Assembly (NCBI GenBank): GCA_002365865.1
Contig: DFAQ01000029.1
Span: 1-13,925 of the forward strand
DNA from: Pelotomaculum sp. UBA3102
Lineage (GTDB): Bacteria; Bacillota; Desulfotomaculia; Desulfotomaculales; Pelotomaculaceae
Length of the DNA stretch: 13,925 bases
Direction: 5' to 3'
Made by a program: the position numbers and the translations under genes. Under the pieces are notes generated by a model. It was given only the letters and a program-made list of their open reading frames with translations. It was not told the DNA's origin and searched no databases. Below, piece by piece: positions 7,526 through 13,925 of this stretch (position 1 is its first letter; every line of letters starts with the position of its first letter).

Positions 7526-9397
7526 TTGATTGGTAAACTGCTGGGGAACCGGTATGAAATCCTGGAACCACTCGGCGGCGGGGGTATGGCCATAATTTAC
7601 AAGGGGCGGGACAATTATCTGAACCGCATTGTGACCATTAAAATTCTCCGTCCCGAGTTTACCTGTGATGAAGACTTCGTGAAGCGGTTTCACAGGGAAG
7701 CCCAGGCCGTGGCCAGTCTCTCGCACCCGAATATAGTCAGTATTTATGATGTGGGTAAGGAAGAAAAGGTTCATTACCTGGTCATGGAATACGTAAAAGG
7801 AGACAACTTAAAAAACCTGATCCGGAAGGATGGGGTTTTGACTCCGGAACGGGCGGTTGAAATCGCGCGGCAGGTGAGCGAAGCCCTCCAGCATGCCCAT
7901 GAAAATAATATTGTGCACCGGGACGTTAAACCGCAGAATATACTCATTACCAGGGAAGGACGGGTCAAGCTTACTGATTTCGGCATCGCCAGGGAGGCTA
8001 CAACTGCCACCCTGACCCAAACCGACGCCGTTGTGGGCTCGGTTCACTACCTGTCCCCGGAACAGGCGCGGGGTGAAACCGCAGGCCCGCAGTCCGACAT
8101 ATATTCCCTCGGTACGGTGCTATACGAAATGGTTACGGGAGTACTTCCTTTCCAGGGAGACACTCCCATCGGAGTGGCTTTAAAACATATCCGGGAAGAC
8201 CCCCCCAGGCCTTCCAAGCTGAACCCGGCTGTTAAACGCGGCCTTGAAAATATTATCACCCGGGCCATGTCCAAGCTCCCTGCGGACCGTTACAAGTCGG
8301 CGCAATTAATGGCAACCGAACTGGAAGCGTTGTCATTACCGGGCAAGGTGCCCGGGGACCGGAAAGAAATTGTTGCGGCTGACAAATTTGCGACCACGGT
8401 AATTCCGGTTGTTGGTTCCGGTGAAGAAGGTTTGCAGCATCAGGAAGAAATAAACACCGGGAAATACCGTTACGTTTGGCTATGGGTATCCCTGTTGGTT
8501 TTGGGCCTGATGGCTGCCGGTATCGTTGCTTTTTATTTATATGTTAATGTACCGGAAATTAAACTGCCGTCCGTTGAAGGAAAGACTTTGGCGGAAGCAC
8601 GGGATGTTTTACAGGGGTTAGGCCTGGAAAACATCCAGGTTTCCAAAAATTCACATCCAACCGTACCGGCGGACAGAATTATCTCCCAGGACCCCCCGCC
8701 CGATACCAGGATCAAGGTCACCCGTAACGTGGTGCTTTCCGTCAGCCAGGGGCCTGAATACCGGACGGTACCGCATGTGATCGGTCTTACCCTAAGTGCG
8801 GCAAGGATTGAGATTAATAAAAATGAATTAAACGTTGCCGGTATCGATAAACAATATAACCATGATTATCCGGAGGAAGTAGTATTTAACCAGGATCCGG
8901 GAGGGGATTTTAAACTTCCCAAGGGATCCGGGGTAGTGTTATACGTGAGTAAAGGCCCTCAGCCGGTAATCCGGCAGGTTCCGGATCTTACCGGATTTAC
9001 GCTGGATGAAGCCGGGAAGGAACTGGATAAATTAAATTTGATTCTGGATGATGAAAATGCAGGCGGTGCTGCCAGCACAAGTTATTTTTCCGGGCAGGTA
9101 ATCGCCCAAAATCCGGCGGGAGGCGCGGAGGTAGAGGAAGGTACCGCGGTGCAGGTGACTGTAAGCAGCGGCCCCGGTCCGTCAAGGCGCCTGGCCAGGG
9201 TAAAGGTCGATATTCCTGATGACCGAAGGAAACACGAGTTGAGTATCGTGGTACAGGATGCCAAGGGGAGCAATGAGGTTTATTTCGGCACTCATGCACC
9301 GGGTAAAAAGGTGATTAAAGAAGTACCCTATTACGGTAGCGCGTATGTGAAGGTATATATAGATAAAGAATTGGTTGGTGAGCAGTCTTTTGAATAG
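7526..9397 (+). CDS. prkC: PASTA-domain transmembrane Ser/Thr protein kinase (PrkC/PknB-like)
   Basis: A Hanks-type receptor kinase of 623 aa. The cytoplasmic kinase domain (about 9-270) has the Gly loop LGGGGMA (16-22), ATP lysine K39 in VTIKIL, HRDVKPQN (131-138, D133 catalytic), DFG (151-153), a Thr-rich activation loop (159-166) and SPEQ (177-180). A juxtamembrane linker leads to one helix at about 317-340. Outside are three PASTA repeats (about 342-409, 412-478, 482-550), expected to bind peptidoglycan fragments or lipid II. A final extra domain of about 70 residues follows (554-623), as in other Firmicutes PrkC proteins, where the C-terminal unit is Ig-like. TTG 7526 is the start, with AGAGGTGA ending 6 bases upstream. 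Substrates likely include the neighbouring FHA proteins, PBP/SEDS regulators and RsgA. The phosphatase gene lies three genes upstream. Confidence 0.95.
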   Translation: MIGKLLGNRYEILEPLGGGGMAIIYKGRDNYLNRIVTIKILRPEFTCDEDFVKRFHREAQAVASLSHPNIVSIYDVGKEEKVHYLVMEYVKGDNLKNLIRKDGVLTPERAVEIARQVSEALQHAHENNIVHRDVKPQNILITREGRVKLTDFGIAREATTATLTQTDAVVGSVHYLSPEQARGETAGPQSDIYSLGTVLYEMVTGVLPFQGDTPIGVALKHIREDPPRPSKLNPAVKRGLENIITRAMSKLPADRYKSAQLMATELEALSLPGKVPGDRKEIVAADKFATTVIPVVGSGEEGLQHQEEINTGKYRYVWLWVSLLVLGLMAAGIVAFYLYVNVPEIKLPSVEGKTLAEARDVLQGLGLENIQVSKNSHPTVPADRIISQDPPPDTRIKVTRNVVLSVSQGPEYRTVPHVIGLTLSAARIEINKNELNVAGIDKQYNHDYPEEVVFNQDPGGDFKLPKGSGVVLYVSKGPQPVIRQVPDLTGFTLDEAGKELDKLNLILDDENAGGAASTSYFSGQVIAQNPAGGAEVEEGTAVQVTVSSGPGPSRRLARVKVDIPDDRRKHELSIVVQDAKGSNEVYFGTHAPGKKVIKEVPYYGSAYVKVYIDKELVGEQSFE

Positions 9398-10277
9398 CAA
9401 GGAGAACCTGGTTGAAGGTGTTGTGGTCAGGGCGTACGGCGGTTACTACTATGTCCGGGAAGGCCTGCGGGAATGGGTATGCTCACTCAGGGGGCGTTTT
9501 CGCTATGAAAAGCAGCAGGTGTTGGTAGGCGACCGGGTCCGTTTGAAACCCGTGCGCGAGCGGACCGGGGTGATTGAAAAAATTCTGCCCCGGCGCACGG
9601 TATTGGTTCGCCCGCCGGTGGCTAACGTGGACCAGGTAGCGGCAGTATTTGCCGTAAAAGACCCCGAACCTAATCCGGCTCTTTTGGACCGGTTTTTAAT
9701 AAGCGCCATGATGAATAATATCGATATTTTGATTTGTTTTAATAAAGTGGACCTGTCCGGAGATTTCACAGCAAACCCGCTTATCTCACGTTACCTTAAA
9801 AACTACCGGGCAGTATTGACTAGCGCCATGACCGGCAAGGGATTGGACCGGTTAAAGGAAATGCTGCAGGACCGGATAACGGTTTTTGCCGGTCCTTCCG
9901 GGGTAGGTAAATCGACAATATTAAATGAATTAATGCCCGGTCTTAAGCTGAAAACAGGTGCTATCAGTGTCAAACTCAGGAGAGGCAAACATACTACCCG
10001 CCACGTTGAATTGATTAGTCTACCGGAAGGGGGACTGGTGGCCGATACCCCCGGTTTTTCCAGTCTTGACCTGCCGGACCTGGAGCCGCAGGAACTGGCC
10101 GGTTACTTTCCGGAAATGGAAATGTATTACGGAAGCTGCCGGTTTATCGGCTGTCTGCATAACAAGGAACCGGGTTGTGCCGTAAAGGATGCGGTGAAAT
10201 CCGGCAAGATCGAGGAAACGCGCTACCGGCAATACCTGGAATTTATGCAAGAATTAATGGATCGGAGGAGGTATTGA
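9390..10277 (+). CDS. rsgA: Ribosome small-subunit-dependent GTPase A (RsgA)
   Basis: A late 30S-assembly GTPase. An N-terminal OB-fold (about residues 8-75, GVVVRAYGGYYYV) is followed by a circularly permuted GTPase domain, seen from motif order: NKVD (G4, 118-121) and TSAMTGKG (G5) come before GPSGVGKS (G1, 168-175), HTTRHVEL (G2) and DTPGF (G3, 219-223). The C-terminal zinc site is C250, C255, H257 and C263. I chose TTG 9390 because GGTGAG (9377-9382) lies 7 bases upstream. The frame opens at TTG 9375, and GTG 9378 is possible, so the start is uncertain by a few codons. It overlaps the kinase gene's end and ends 5 bases before rpe. In B. subtilis the orthologue (YloQ/CpgA) is in the same prpC-prkC neighbourhood and is a PrkC substrate. 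Confidence 0.95.
   Translation: MNSKENLVEGVVVRAYGGYYYVREGLREWVCSLRGRFRYEKQQVLVGDRVRLKPVRERTGVIEKILPRRTVLVRPPVANVDQVAAVFAVKDPEPNPALLDRFLISAMMNNIDILICFNKVDLSGDFTANPLISRYLKNYRAVLTSAMTGKGLDRLKEMLQDRITVFAGPSGVGKSTILNELMPGLKLKTGAISVKLRRGKHTTRHVELISLPEGGLVADTPGFSSLDLPDLEPQELAGYFPEMEMYYGSCRFIGCLHNKEPGCAVKDAVKSGKIEETRYRQYLEFMQELMDRRRY
10264..10271 (+). promoter_or_regulatory. Ribosome binding site deciding the rpe start
   Basis: GGAGGAGG lies at the very end of rsgA. It is only 2 bases from TTG 10274 but 11 from TTG 10283. The second distance is workable and gives the family-typical N-terminus MVKLAPSILSA. Confidence 0.6.
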
Positions 10278-10282
10278 TTTAT

Positions 10283-10951
10283 TTGGTAAAGCTGGCCCCG
10301 TCTATTTTGTCCGCCAATTTTGCCGCGCTGCTGGAAGATGTTTTGGAAGTCGAGAAGGCCGGTGCGGAATACCTGCACGTTGATGTCATGGACGGTCATT
10401 TCGTACCCAACCTCACCATCGGTCCCCCGGTGGTGAGGGCTTTAAGACCCGCCAGCAGCATGTGTTTCGATGTCCACCTGATGATTGAGCATCCTGAATT
10501 TTATGTGGAGCAGTTTATAAGCGCGGGAGCCGACCTGATTACGGTGCACGCTGAGTCTTCCGGACACCTGCACCGCACGCTTTCCCTGATCAGGGAGAAA
10601 GGCGCGCTGGCCGGAGTAGCCTTGAACCCGGCCACTTCACACGTGGTTATTGAATATATCTTGCCGCTGGTTGACCTGGTGCTGCTGATGACCGTTAACC
10701 CCGGATTCGGCGGTCAAAAATTTATTCCGGGGATGCTGCCGAAAATCAAGGCGGTCAGAAAAATGCTGGATGATAGCGGATCGGGTGCAGAATTGCAGGT
10801 GGACGGCGGTATTAACCTTGATACGGCACGGGCCGTGACCGAAGCCGGAGCAACCATCCTGGTGGCCGGATCAGCCGTATTCGGTGGAGGTGATATCGCA
10901 TCGGCGGTACAGAAACTGAAGCATGCCGCTGCAGGTGGTTGGGCAAGGTAA
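10283..10951 (+). CDS. rpe: Ribulose-phosphate 3-epimerase
   Basis: Interconverts D-ribulose 5-phosphate and D-xylulose 5-phosphate in the pentose phosphate pathway. The 222-aa TIM barrel carries LAPSILSANF (4-13), the metal site HVDVMDGHF (H32, D34, with D34 catalytic), H65 in DVHLMIEHP, VNPGFGGQKF (136-145) and VDGGIN (171-176, D172 the second catalytic acid). TTG 10283 is the chosen start. The frame is open much further upstream inside rsgA, but that extension has no homology to the family as I know it. Ribulose 5-phosphate is also the substrate of RibB, encoded by the last gene of this window, which is a metabolic link but not proof of co-regulation. The gene closes the rsmB-to-rpe string; no terminator hairpin is visible in the 42 bases after it. 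Confidence 0.95.
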   Translation: MVKLAPSILSANFAALLEDVLEVEKAGAEYLHVDVMDGHFVPNLTIGPPVVRALRPASSMCFDVHLMIEHPEFYVEQFISAGADLITVHAESSGHLHRTLSLIREKGALAGVALNPATSHVVIEYILPLVDLVLLMTVNPGFGGQKFIPGMLPKIKAVRKMLDDSGSGAELQVDGGINLDTARAVTEAGATILVAGSAVFGGGDIASAVQKLKHAAAGGWAR

Positions 10952-10993
10952 CGGTACGGAAAAAAATATTAAAGAAAAGGTGCGTTATTAAAC

Positions 10994-11407
10994 ATGGAAG
11001 GCAGCAGTCAGACACCTATGCATTTTCCCCGCTATATTACTATTGCCATGGATATCGGCGAAAGAATGGTACGCGGGGAATTTAGGGAAGGGCAAAAAAT
11101 CTCGGGTCGCTCCACCCTGGCGGGGCTTTACAACGTATCACCGGAAACCGTCAGGCGCGCCCTGACCCTTTTACAGGAGGCGGGGATGGTCAAGGTGGTT
11201 CCCGGTGCTGGTGTGTTTGTCCATTCGGTTGATGCGGCGCGGGAATACCTGGCGGAATCCGGACAGTATAAAGTGATCAAGGAGATGCAGGAACGCCTGT
11301 CTAATTTGGTGGTACAAAGGAATAAGCTAAATGCCGACATTGAACACCTGACTACGGAATTATTAGATTATGTATTGAGTGTTCTGTCTACCAAACACAG
11401 GATTTGA
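10994..11407 (+). CDS. Short GntR-family winged-helix regulator with coiled-coil tail
   Basis: A 137-aa DNA-binding protein of unknown target. Residues about 12-78 form a GntR-type winged helix (IGERMVRGEFREGQKI, then SPETVRRALTLLQEAGMVKVV as recognition helix and wing, ending GAGVFV). About residues 95-130 are charged and heptad-like (KEMQERLSNLVVQRNKLNADI), suggesting a dimerising coiled coil. There is no FCD, UTRA, aminotransferase-like or other effector domain, so it differs from full-length GntR regulators and is closest in layout to short YtrA-like or GntR-coil proteins. The ribosome site is weak (AAAAGG, about 14 bases before ATG 10994); ATG 11018 is a less supported alternative. It sits between rpe and the rib promoter, both on the + strand. 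What ligand or partner controls it cannot be seen. Confidence 0.85.
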   Translation: MEGSSQTPMHFPRYITIAMDIGERMVRGEFREGQKISGRSTLAGLYNVSPETVRRALTLLQEAGMVKVVPGAGVFVHSVDAAREYLAESGQYKVIKEMQERLSNLVVQRNKLNADIEHLTTELLDYVLSVLSTKHRI

Positions 11408-11441
11408 AAGTTTATTTTTAAATTTCGAGAGATTTAAGTGG

Positions 11442-11471
11442 TTGACATAATACCGCGTTTGGCAATATAAT
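11442..11471 (+). promoter_or_regulatory. Consensus sigma-A promoter of the rib operon
   Basis: TTGACA (11442-11447) and TATAAT (11466-11471) both match consensus exactly, with an 18-base spacer. Transcription would begin near 11478, about 30 bases before the FMN aptamer. This is the best promoter in the window and marks the rib genes as their own transcription unit. Confidence 0.85.
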
Positions 11472-11506
11472 GATTTACAATAGTTATCTAAATAATACTA
11501 TAGGAA

Positions 11507-11629
11507 ACCTTCAGGGACTGGTGAAATTCCGTACCGGCGGTATGGCTGAATGCCGAGCCCGCGAACCCTTAAAAGGGTTGATCCGGTGAAAGTCCGGGGC
11601 CGACAGTAAAAGTCTGGATGGAAGAAGGT
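11507..11629 (+). ncRNA. FMN riboswitch aptamer (RFN element)
   Basis: The conserved RFN blocks are in order: CAGGGACTGGTGAAATTCC, ACCGGCGGTA, GCCGAGCCCGCGA, TGATCCGGTGAAAGTCCGG, GCCGACAGTAAAAGTCTGGA and the closing GAAGAAGG. The P1 helix pairs ACCTTC (11507-11512) with GAAGGT (11624-11629). FMN binding should stabilise P1 and turn the downstream rib genes off. Placement between the rib promoter and ribD is the classic one for Firmicutes. Confidence 0.97.
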
Positions 11630-11677
11630 GGTTCATTGCCTTTAAATAGGTTTATCGGTATTTTATTTTACAGAACC
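11630..11677 (+). promoter_or_regulatory. Riboswitch expression platform, candidate antiterminator
   Basis: GGTTC (11630-11634) can pair with GAACC (11673-11677). The helix can extend by pairing GGT of the P1 3' strand (11627-11629) with ACC at the start of the terminator stem (11679-11681), leaving small bulges. That fold would compete both with P1 and with the terminator, so it is a sensible no-FMN state. This was worked out by eye. Confidence 0.5.
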
Positions 11678-11707
11678 AACCCTGGGGTTTTAAAACCGGG
11701 GTTTTTT
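11678..11707 (+). terminator. Intrinsic terminator of the FMN riboswitch
   Basis: AACCC (11678-11682) pairs with GGGTT (11699-11703 region), enclosing an inner GGTT-TTAA-AACC hairpin with a small asymmetric internal loop. A run of six T follows at 11702-11707. The T-run ends 23 bases before the ribD ribosome site, so control is most likely at transcription and not by hiding that site. Confidence 0.75.
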
Positions 11708-11742
11708 ATTTGAAGTTTTTTAAACCGACAGGCGGGATGTCT

Positions 11743-12852
11743 ATGGACAGGCACTACATGCAATTGGCTTTAAATCTGGCCGGAAAGTCACGGGGACGTA
11801 CCAGTCCCAACCCTATGGTCGGAGCCGTGATCGTAAAAGCAGGAAAAGTTGTCGGCAGTGGTTATCACCGGCGCGCGGGAACGCCCCACGCCGAGGTCAA
11901 TGCCCTCAATGAAGCAGGCGCTGAAGCCAGGGGGGCGACCCTGTATGTCACACTTGAGCCCTGTTGTCATTACGGACGCACCGGTCCTTGTACGGAAGCC
12001 GTTATAAAGGCCGGTATTACCAGGGTGGTTGTGGCCATGATGGATCCCAACCCGCAGGTGGCTGGGAAAGGGATTGAAAAGATTAAAGCTGCCGGAATAG
12101 AAGTAGATGTGGGGGTAATGGAGGATGAGGCCGGAAAATTAAATGAAGTATTTATCAAGTATATCGTTACCGGGAAACCGTTTATAACCGCAAAGGCGGC
12201 TGTGAGCCTGGACGGAAAAATTGCCGCCCGTACCGGCAGGTCAAAATGGATCACCTCCCCGGAGGCACGCAAACACGGCCACAAACTGAGAGATTGGCAC
12301 GATGCCGTAATGGTTGGTATCGGAACGGTGCTGGCCGACGACCCCCGCCTCACTACCCGGCTGAACGGTGCCGGCGGACGCGATCCGGCACGGGTGATAC
12401 TGGACAGCCGGGCGCGTATTCCGTTAAATGCCCGGGTGTTGACCCGGAATTCAAAGGCAGCCGCCATTGTAGCCGTTACGGCGAACGCTCCCCCCGCAAA
12501 ACTGGAAGCTTTGCGGGAAACCGGGGCGGAGGTATTGGTGGTTAATGACGGTCCGCAGGTAGACCTGGTTAAACTGGTGAAGTTATTAGGGAAAAAAGAA
12601 ATTACCTCCGTTTTGATTGAGGGAGGTTCCGCGGTTCACGCAGCAGCTTTTAATGCGGGGCTCGTAGATAAGGTAGCCTGGTTTATCGCTCCTAAAATTA
12701 TCGGCGGGTGGGAAGCGCCCGGGCCGGTTGGCGGACCGGGGGTTGAAGATCCCTCTGAGGCGGTTGAATTGGATGAATTGAAAGTAATTAACCTGGGACC
12801 GGATCTGCTTGTGGAAGGATACGTTAAGAATACTTTACAATCGGGGTGGTAA
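11743..12852 (+). CDS. ribD: Bifunctional riboflavin biosynthesis protein RibD (deaminase and reductase)
   Basis: Catalyses the second and third steps of riboflavin synthesis from the GTP branch: deamination of the diaminopyrimidine, then NADPH-dependent reduction of its ribosyl group. Residues 1-145 are the CMP/dCMP-deaminase-like domain with PNPMVGAV (22-29), H49-A-E51 (zinc ligand and catalytic acid) and PCCHYGRTGPC (zinc ligands C74 and C83). Residues about 146-370 are the reductase domain: KAAVSLDGKIA, SKWITSPEAR, VGIGTVLADDPRLTTR, and VLIEGGS near the end. ATG 11743 was chosen because AGGCGGG lies 6 bases upstream; ATG 11737 is too close to it. The 369 aa match the family. The gene directly follows the riboswitch terminator, and ribE starts 1 base after its stop. 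Confidence 0.97.
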   Translation: MDRHYMQLALNLAGKSRGRTSPNPMVGAVIVKAGKVVGSGYHRRAGTPHAEVNALNEAGAEARGATLYVTLEPCCHYGRTGPCTEAVIKAGITRVVVAMMDPNPQVAGKGIEKIKAAGIEVDVGVMEDEAGKLNEVFIKYIVTGKPFITAKAAVSLDGKIAARTGRSKWITSPEARKHGHKLRDWHDAVMVGIGTVLADDPRLTTRLNGAGGRDPARVILDSRARIPLNARVLTRNSKAAAIVAVTANAPPAKLEALRETGAEVLVVNDGPQVDLVKLVKLLGKKEITSVLIEGGSAVHAAAFNAGLVDKVAWFIAPKIIGGWEAPGPVGGPGVEDPSEAVELDELKVINLGPDLLVEGYVKNTLQSGW

Positions 12853-12853
12853 A

Positions 12854-13504
12854 TTGTTTACCGGCATTATTGAAGAACTTGGGGTGTTACGTTCCGTACG
12901 CCGGGGAACCAGTTCGGCCCGGCTGGTAATAGAGGCAAAAAAAATCCTGGAGGATATCCGGACAGGTGACAGTATTGCTGTAAACGGAGTCTGCCTGACA
13001 GCGGTACACTTCAACTCCGGTGAGTTTACCGCGGACGTCATGGCTGAAACACTGTCCAAGACCAATCTCGGCACCTTGAATGCGGGAGACCGGGTAAACC
13101 TCGAACGGGCCCTGCGCCTTGGAGACAGGCTGGGAGGCCATCTGGTAAGCGGTCATATAGACGGAACCGGATCTATTACCCGGCTGAAGAAACACGATAT
13201 AGCCATTCTGGTCACGATAGGGGCGCCGGTTGAAGTAATGCGCTACATTATTAAAAAGGGTTCGGTGGCCGTCGACGGAATCAGCCTTACGGTAGTTGAC
13301 TTTAACCGGGACGGTTTCCAGGTATCACTGGTACCGCATACCGCCGGTCTTACGTCCCTGGGCTTTAAAAAAACCGGGGATACCGTAAATCTGGAAGCAG
13401 ACGTGATCGGTAAATATATTGAAAAAATGATGGATTTCCGCGAATATGAAAAAAGGGAATCAAAAATAAATTTTGGGTTTCTGGCCGAACACGGCTTTAT
13501 ATAA
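12854..13504 (+). CDS. ribE: Riboflavin synthase, alpha-chain type
   Basis: Dismutates two molecules of 6,7-dimethyl-8-ribityllumazine to riboflavin and the diaminouracil intermediate. The 216 aa hold two lumazine-binding repeats. Repeat 1 (about 1-95) begins MFTGIIEELG and includes SIAVNGVCLT (40-49). Repeat 2 (about 96-195) begins with LVSGHIDG and includes SVAVDGISLTVV. The C-terminus forms the trimerising helix. TTG 12854 gives the invariant MFTGIIE start, with GGGGTGG about 4 bases upstream inside the end of ribD. The frame is open further up, but that part overlaps ribD and is not family-like. The stop overlaps a possible ATG of the next gene by one base (TAATG). This gene is called ribE or ribB in different species; here ribE means riboflavin synthase. 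Confidence 0.96.
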   Translation: MFTGIIEELGVLRSVRRGTSSARLVIEAKKILEDIRTGDSIAVNGVCLTAVHFNSGEFTADVMAETLSKTNLGTLNAGDRVNLERALRLGDRLGGHLVSGHIDGTGSITRLKKHDIAILVTIGAPVEVMRYIIKKGSVAVDGISLTVVDFNRDGFQVSLVPHTAGLTSLGFKKTGDTVNLEADVIGKYIEKMMDFREYEKRESKINFGFLAEHGFI

Positions 13505-13530
13505 TGTTGCTGAAAAATAATGCTAAAAAT

Positions 13531-13537
13531 GAGGAGG
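13531..13537 (+). promoter_or_regulatory. Ribosome binding site deciding the ribBA start
   Basis: GAGGAGG lies 8 bases before GTG 13546. The in-frame ATG 13504 has no comparable site, so the GTG is preferred. Confidence 0.6.
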
Positions 13538-13545
13538 CGGCGGCA

Positions 13546-13925
13546 GTGAAATTTAATACTATTGAGGAAGCGGTTGAGGATATCAGGCAGGGTAAAATTA
13601 TTATTGTTGTGGATGACGAAGACCGTGAAAATGAAGGTGACCTGATTATGGCGGCCGAGAAGGTAACCCCGGAGGCGATTAATTTTATGGCCACTTACGG
13701 TCGCGGGCTGATTTGTCTTCCGATGGAGGGTAAGAGGCTTGATGAGCTGGAATTGCCCGCCATGGTTACCAATAACTCAGACCCGCATGCGACCGCTTTT
13801 ACAGTTTCCATTGACGCTAAAGACTGTACTACCGGCATTTCCGCCTATGAACGGGCTATGACGGTAAAGAAAGTACTGGACCCTGAAGCTGTTCCGGAAG
13901 ACTTACGCCGTCCGGGTCATATTTT
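13546..13925 (+). CDS. ribBA: 3,4-dihydroxy-2-butanone 4-phosphate synthase, N-terminal part of probable RibBA (cut by window edge)
   Basis: Makes the four-carbon unit for lumazine from ribulose 5-phosphate. About 126 residues are visible. The acidic metal site is DDEDRENEGD (23-32), followed by YGRGLICLPM (51-60), NNSDPHATAFTVSID (77-90), TTGISAYERA (95-104, where most homologues have DRA) and RRPGHI (121-126) carrying the catalytic His. GTG 13546 is the chosen start; an in-frame ATG at 13504 overlaps the ribE stop and would add 14 residues. In Firmicutes rib operons this domain is normally fused to GTP cyclohydrolase II, and ribH follows. The fusion cannot be confirmed because the frame is still open at the right edge. 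Reading is uninterrupted, so the gene is partial only because the window ends. Confidence 0.93.
   Translation, partial: MKFNTIEEAVEDIRQGKIIIVVDDEDRENEGDLIMAAEKVTPEAINFMATYGRGLICLPMEGKRLDELELPAMVTNNSDPHATAFTVSIDAKDCTTGISAYERAMTVKKVLDPEAVPEDLRRPGHI

Noticed and set aside
10175..10282. N-terminal extension of rpe inside rsgA
   Set aside because: The extension is the rsgA 3' coding region read in another frame, and the family N-terminus begins at TTG 10283 behind GGAGGAGG.
11421..11438. Weak stem TAAAT...ATTTA after the GntR gene as a terminator
   Set aside because: Only five A/T pairs and no T-run on the correct side, so it would not end transcription reliably.
11970..12467. 165-aa open frame on the - strand
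   Set aside because: It is antisense to ribD, whose deaminase and reductase motifs are intact; GC-rich codons leave the opposite frame open by chance.
1..13925. CRISPR arrays, tRNA or rRNA genes, prophage or defence genes
   Set aside because: No regularly spaced repeats, cloverleaf-like segments, integrases or defence motifs were seen. Apart from the first 285 bases the window is compact core genome.

Overview
The window looks like the chromosome of a moderately GC-rich, Gram-positive, probably anaerobic member of the Firmicutes. Gene content and order suggest a Peptococcaceae or Desulfotomaculum/Pelotomaculum-type clostridium. The reasons are the Firmicutes backbone rsmB-rlmN-stp-prkC-rsgA-rpe, strong GGAGG-type ribosome binding sites with frequent TTG starts, a three-PASTA PrkC-type kinase and an FMN-riboswitch rib operon. 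The taxon is inferred from gene order and codon style; no database search was possible. Fourteen genes are recognised, all on the + strand.

Positions 1-285 hold no recognised gene. They contain a perfect 17-bp inverted repeat around a GTCAGGT loop, further small inverted repeats, and an unidentified open frame on the - strand that runs off the left edge. This looks like a repeat or mobile-element remnant placed directly upstream of rsmB.

Positions 286-10951 read as one long co-directional gene string with gaps of 61 bases or less and several overlaps. It starts with two RNA-modification genes, rsmB (16S rRNA m5C methyltransferase) and rlmN (23S rRNA/tRNA m2A methyltransferase). A signalling and cell-wall block follows: FhaA-like DUF3662+FHA protein, membrane-anchored FHA protein, PP2C phosphatase, SEDS-family FtsW/RodA glycosyltransferase, short class B penicillin-binding protein, and PASTA Ser/Thr kinase. 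The string ends with rsgA (30S-assembly GTPase) and rpe (ribulose-phosphate 3-epimerase). The central block has nearly the same order as the mycobacterial fhaA-fhaB-pstP-rodA-pbpA-pknA-pknB operon, here set in a Firmicutes context. A plausible model is that the kinase senses peptidoglycan through its PASTA domains, the phosphatase reverses its marks, the FHA proteins read phosphothreonine, and the SEDS/PBP pair polymerises and crosslinks wall.

Positions 10994-11407 encode a short GntR-type winged-helix protein with a coiled-coil tail and no ligand domain. From 11442 onward lies the riboflavin operon. It has a consensus sigma-A promoter, an FMN riboswitch with a terminator and a possible antiterminator, then ribD, ribE and the start of ribBA, which is cut by the right edge.
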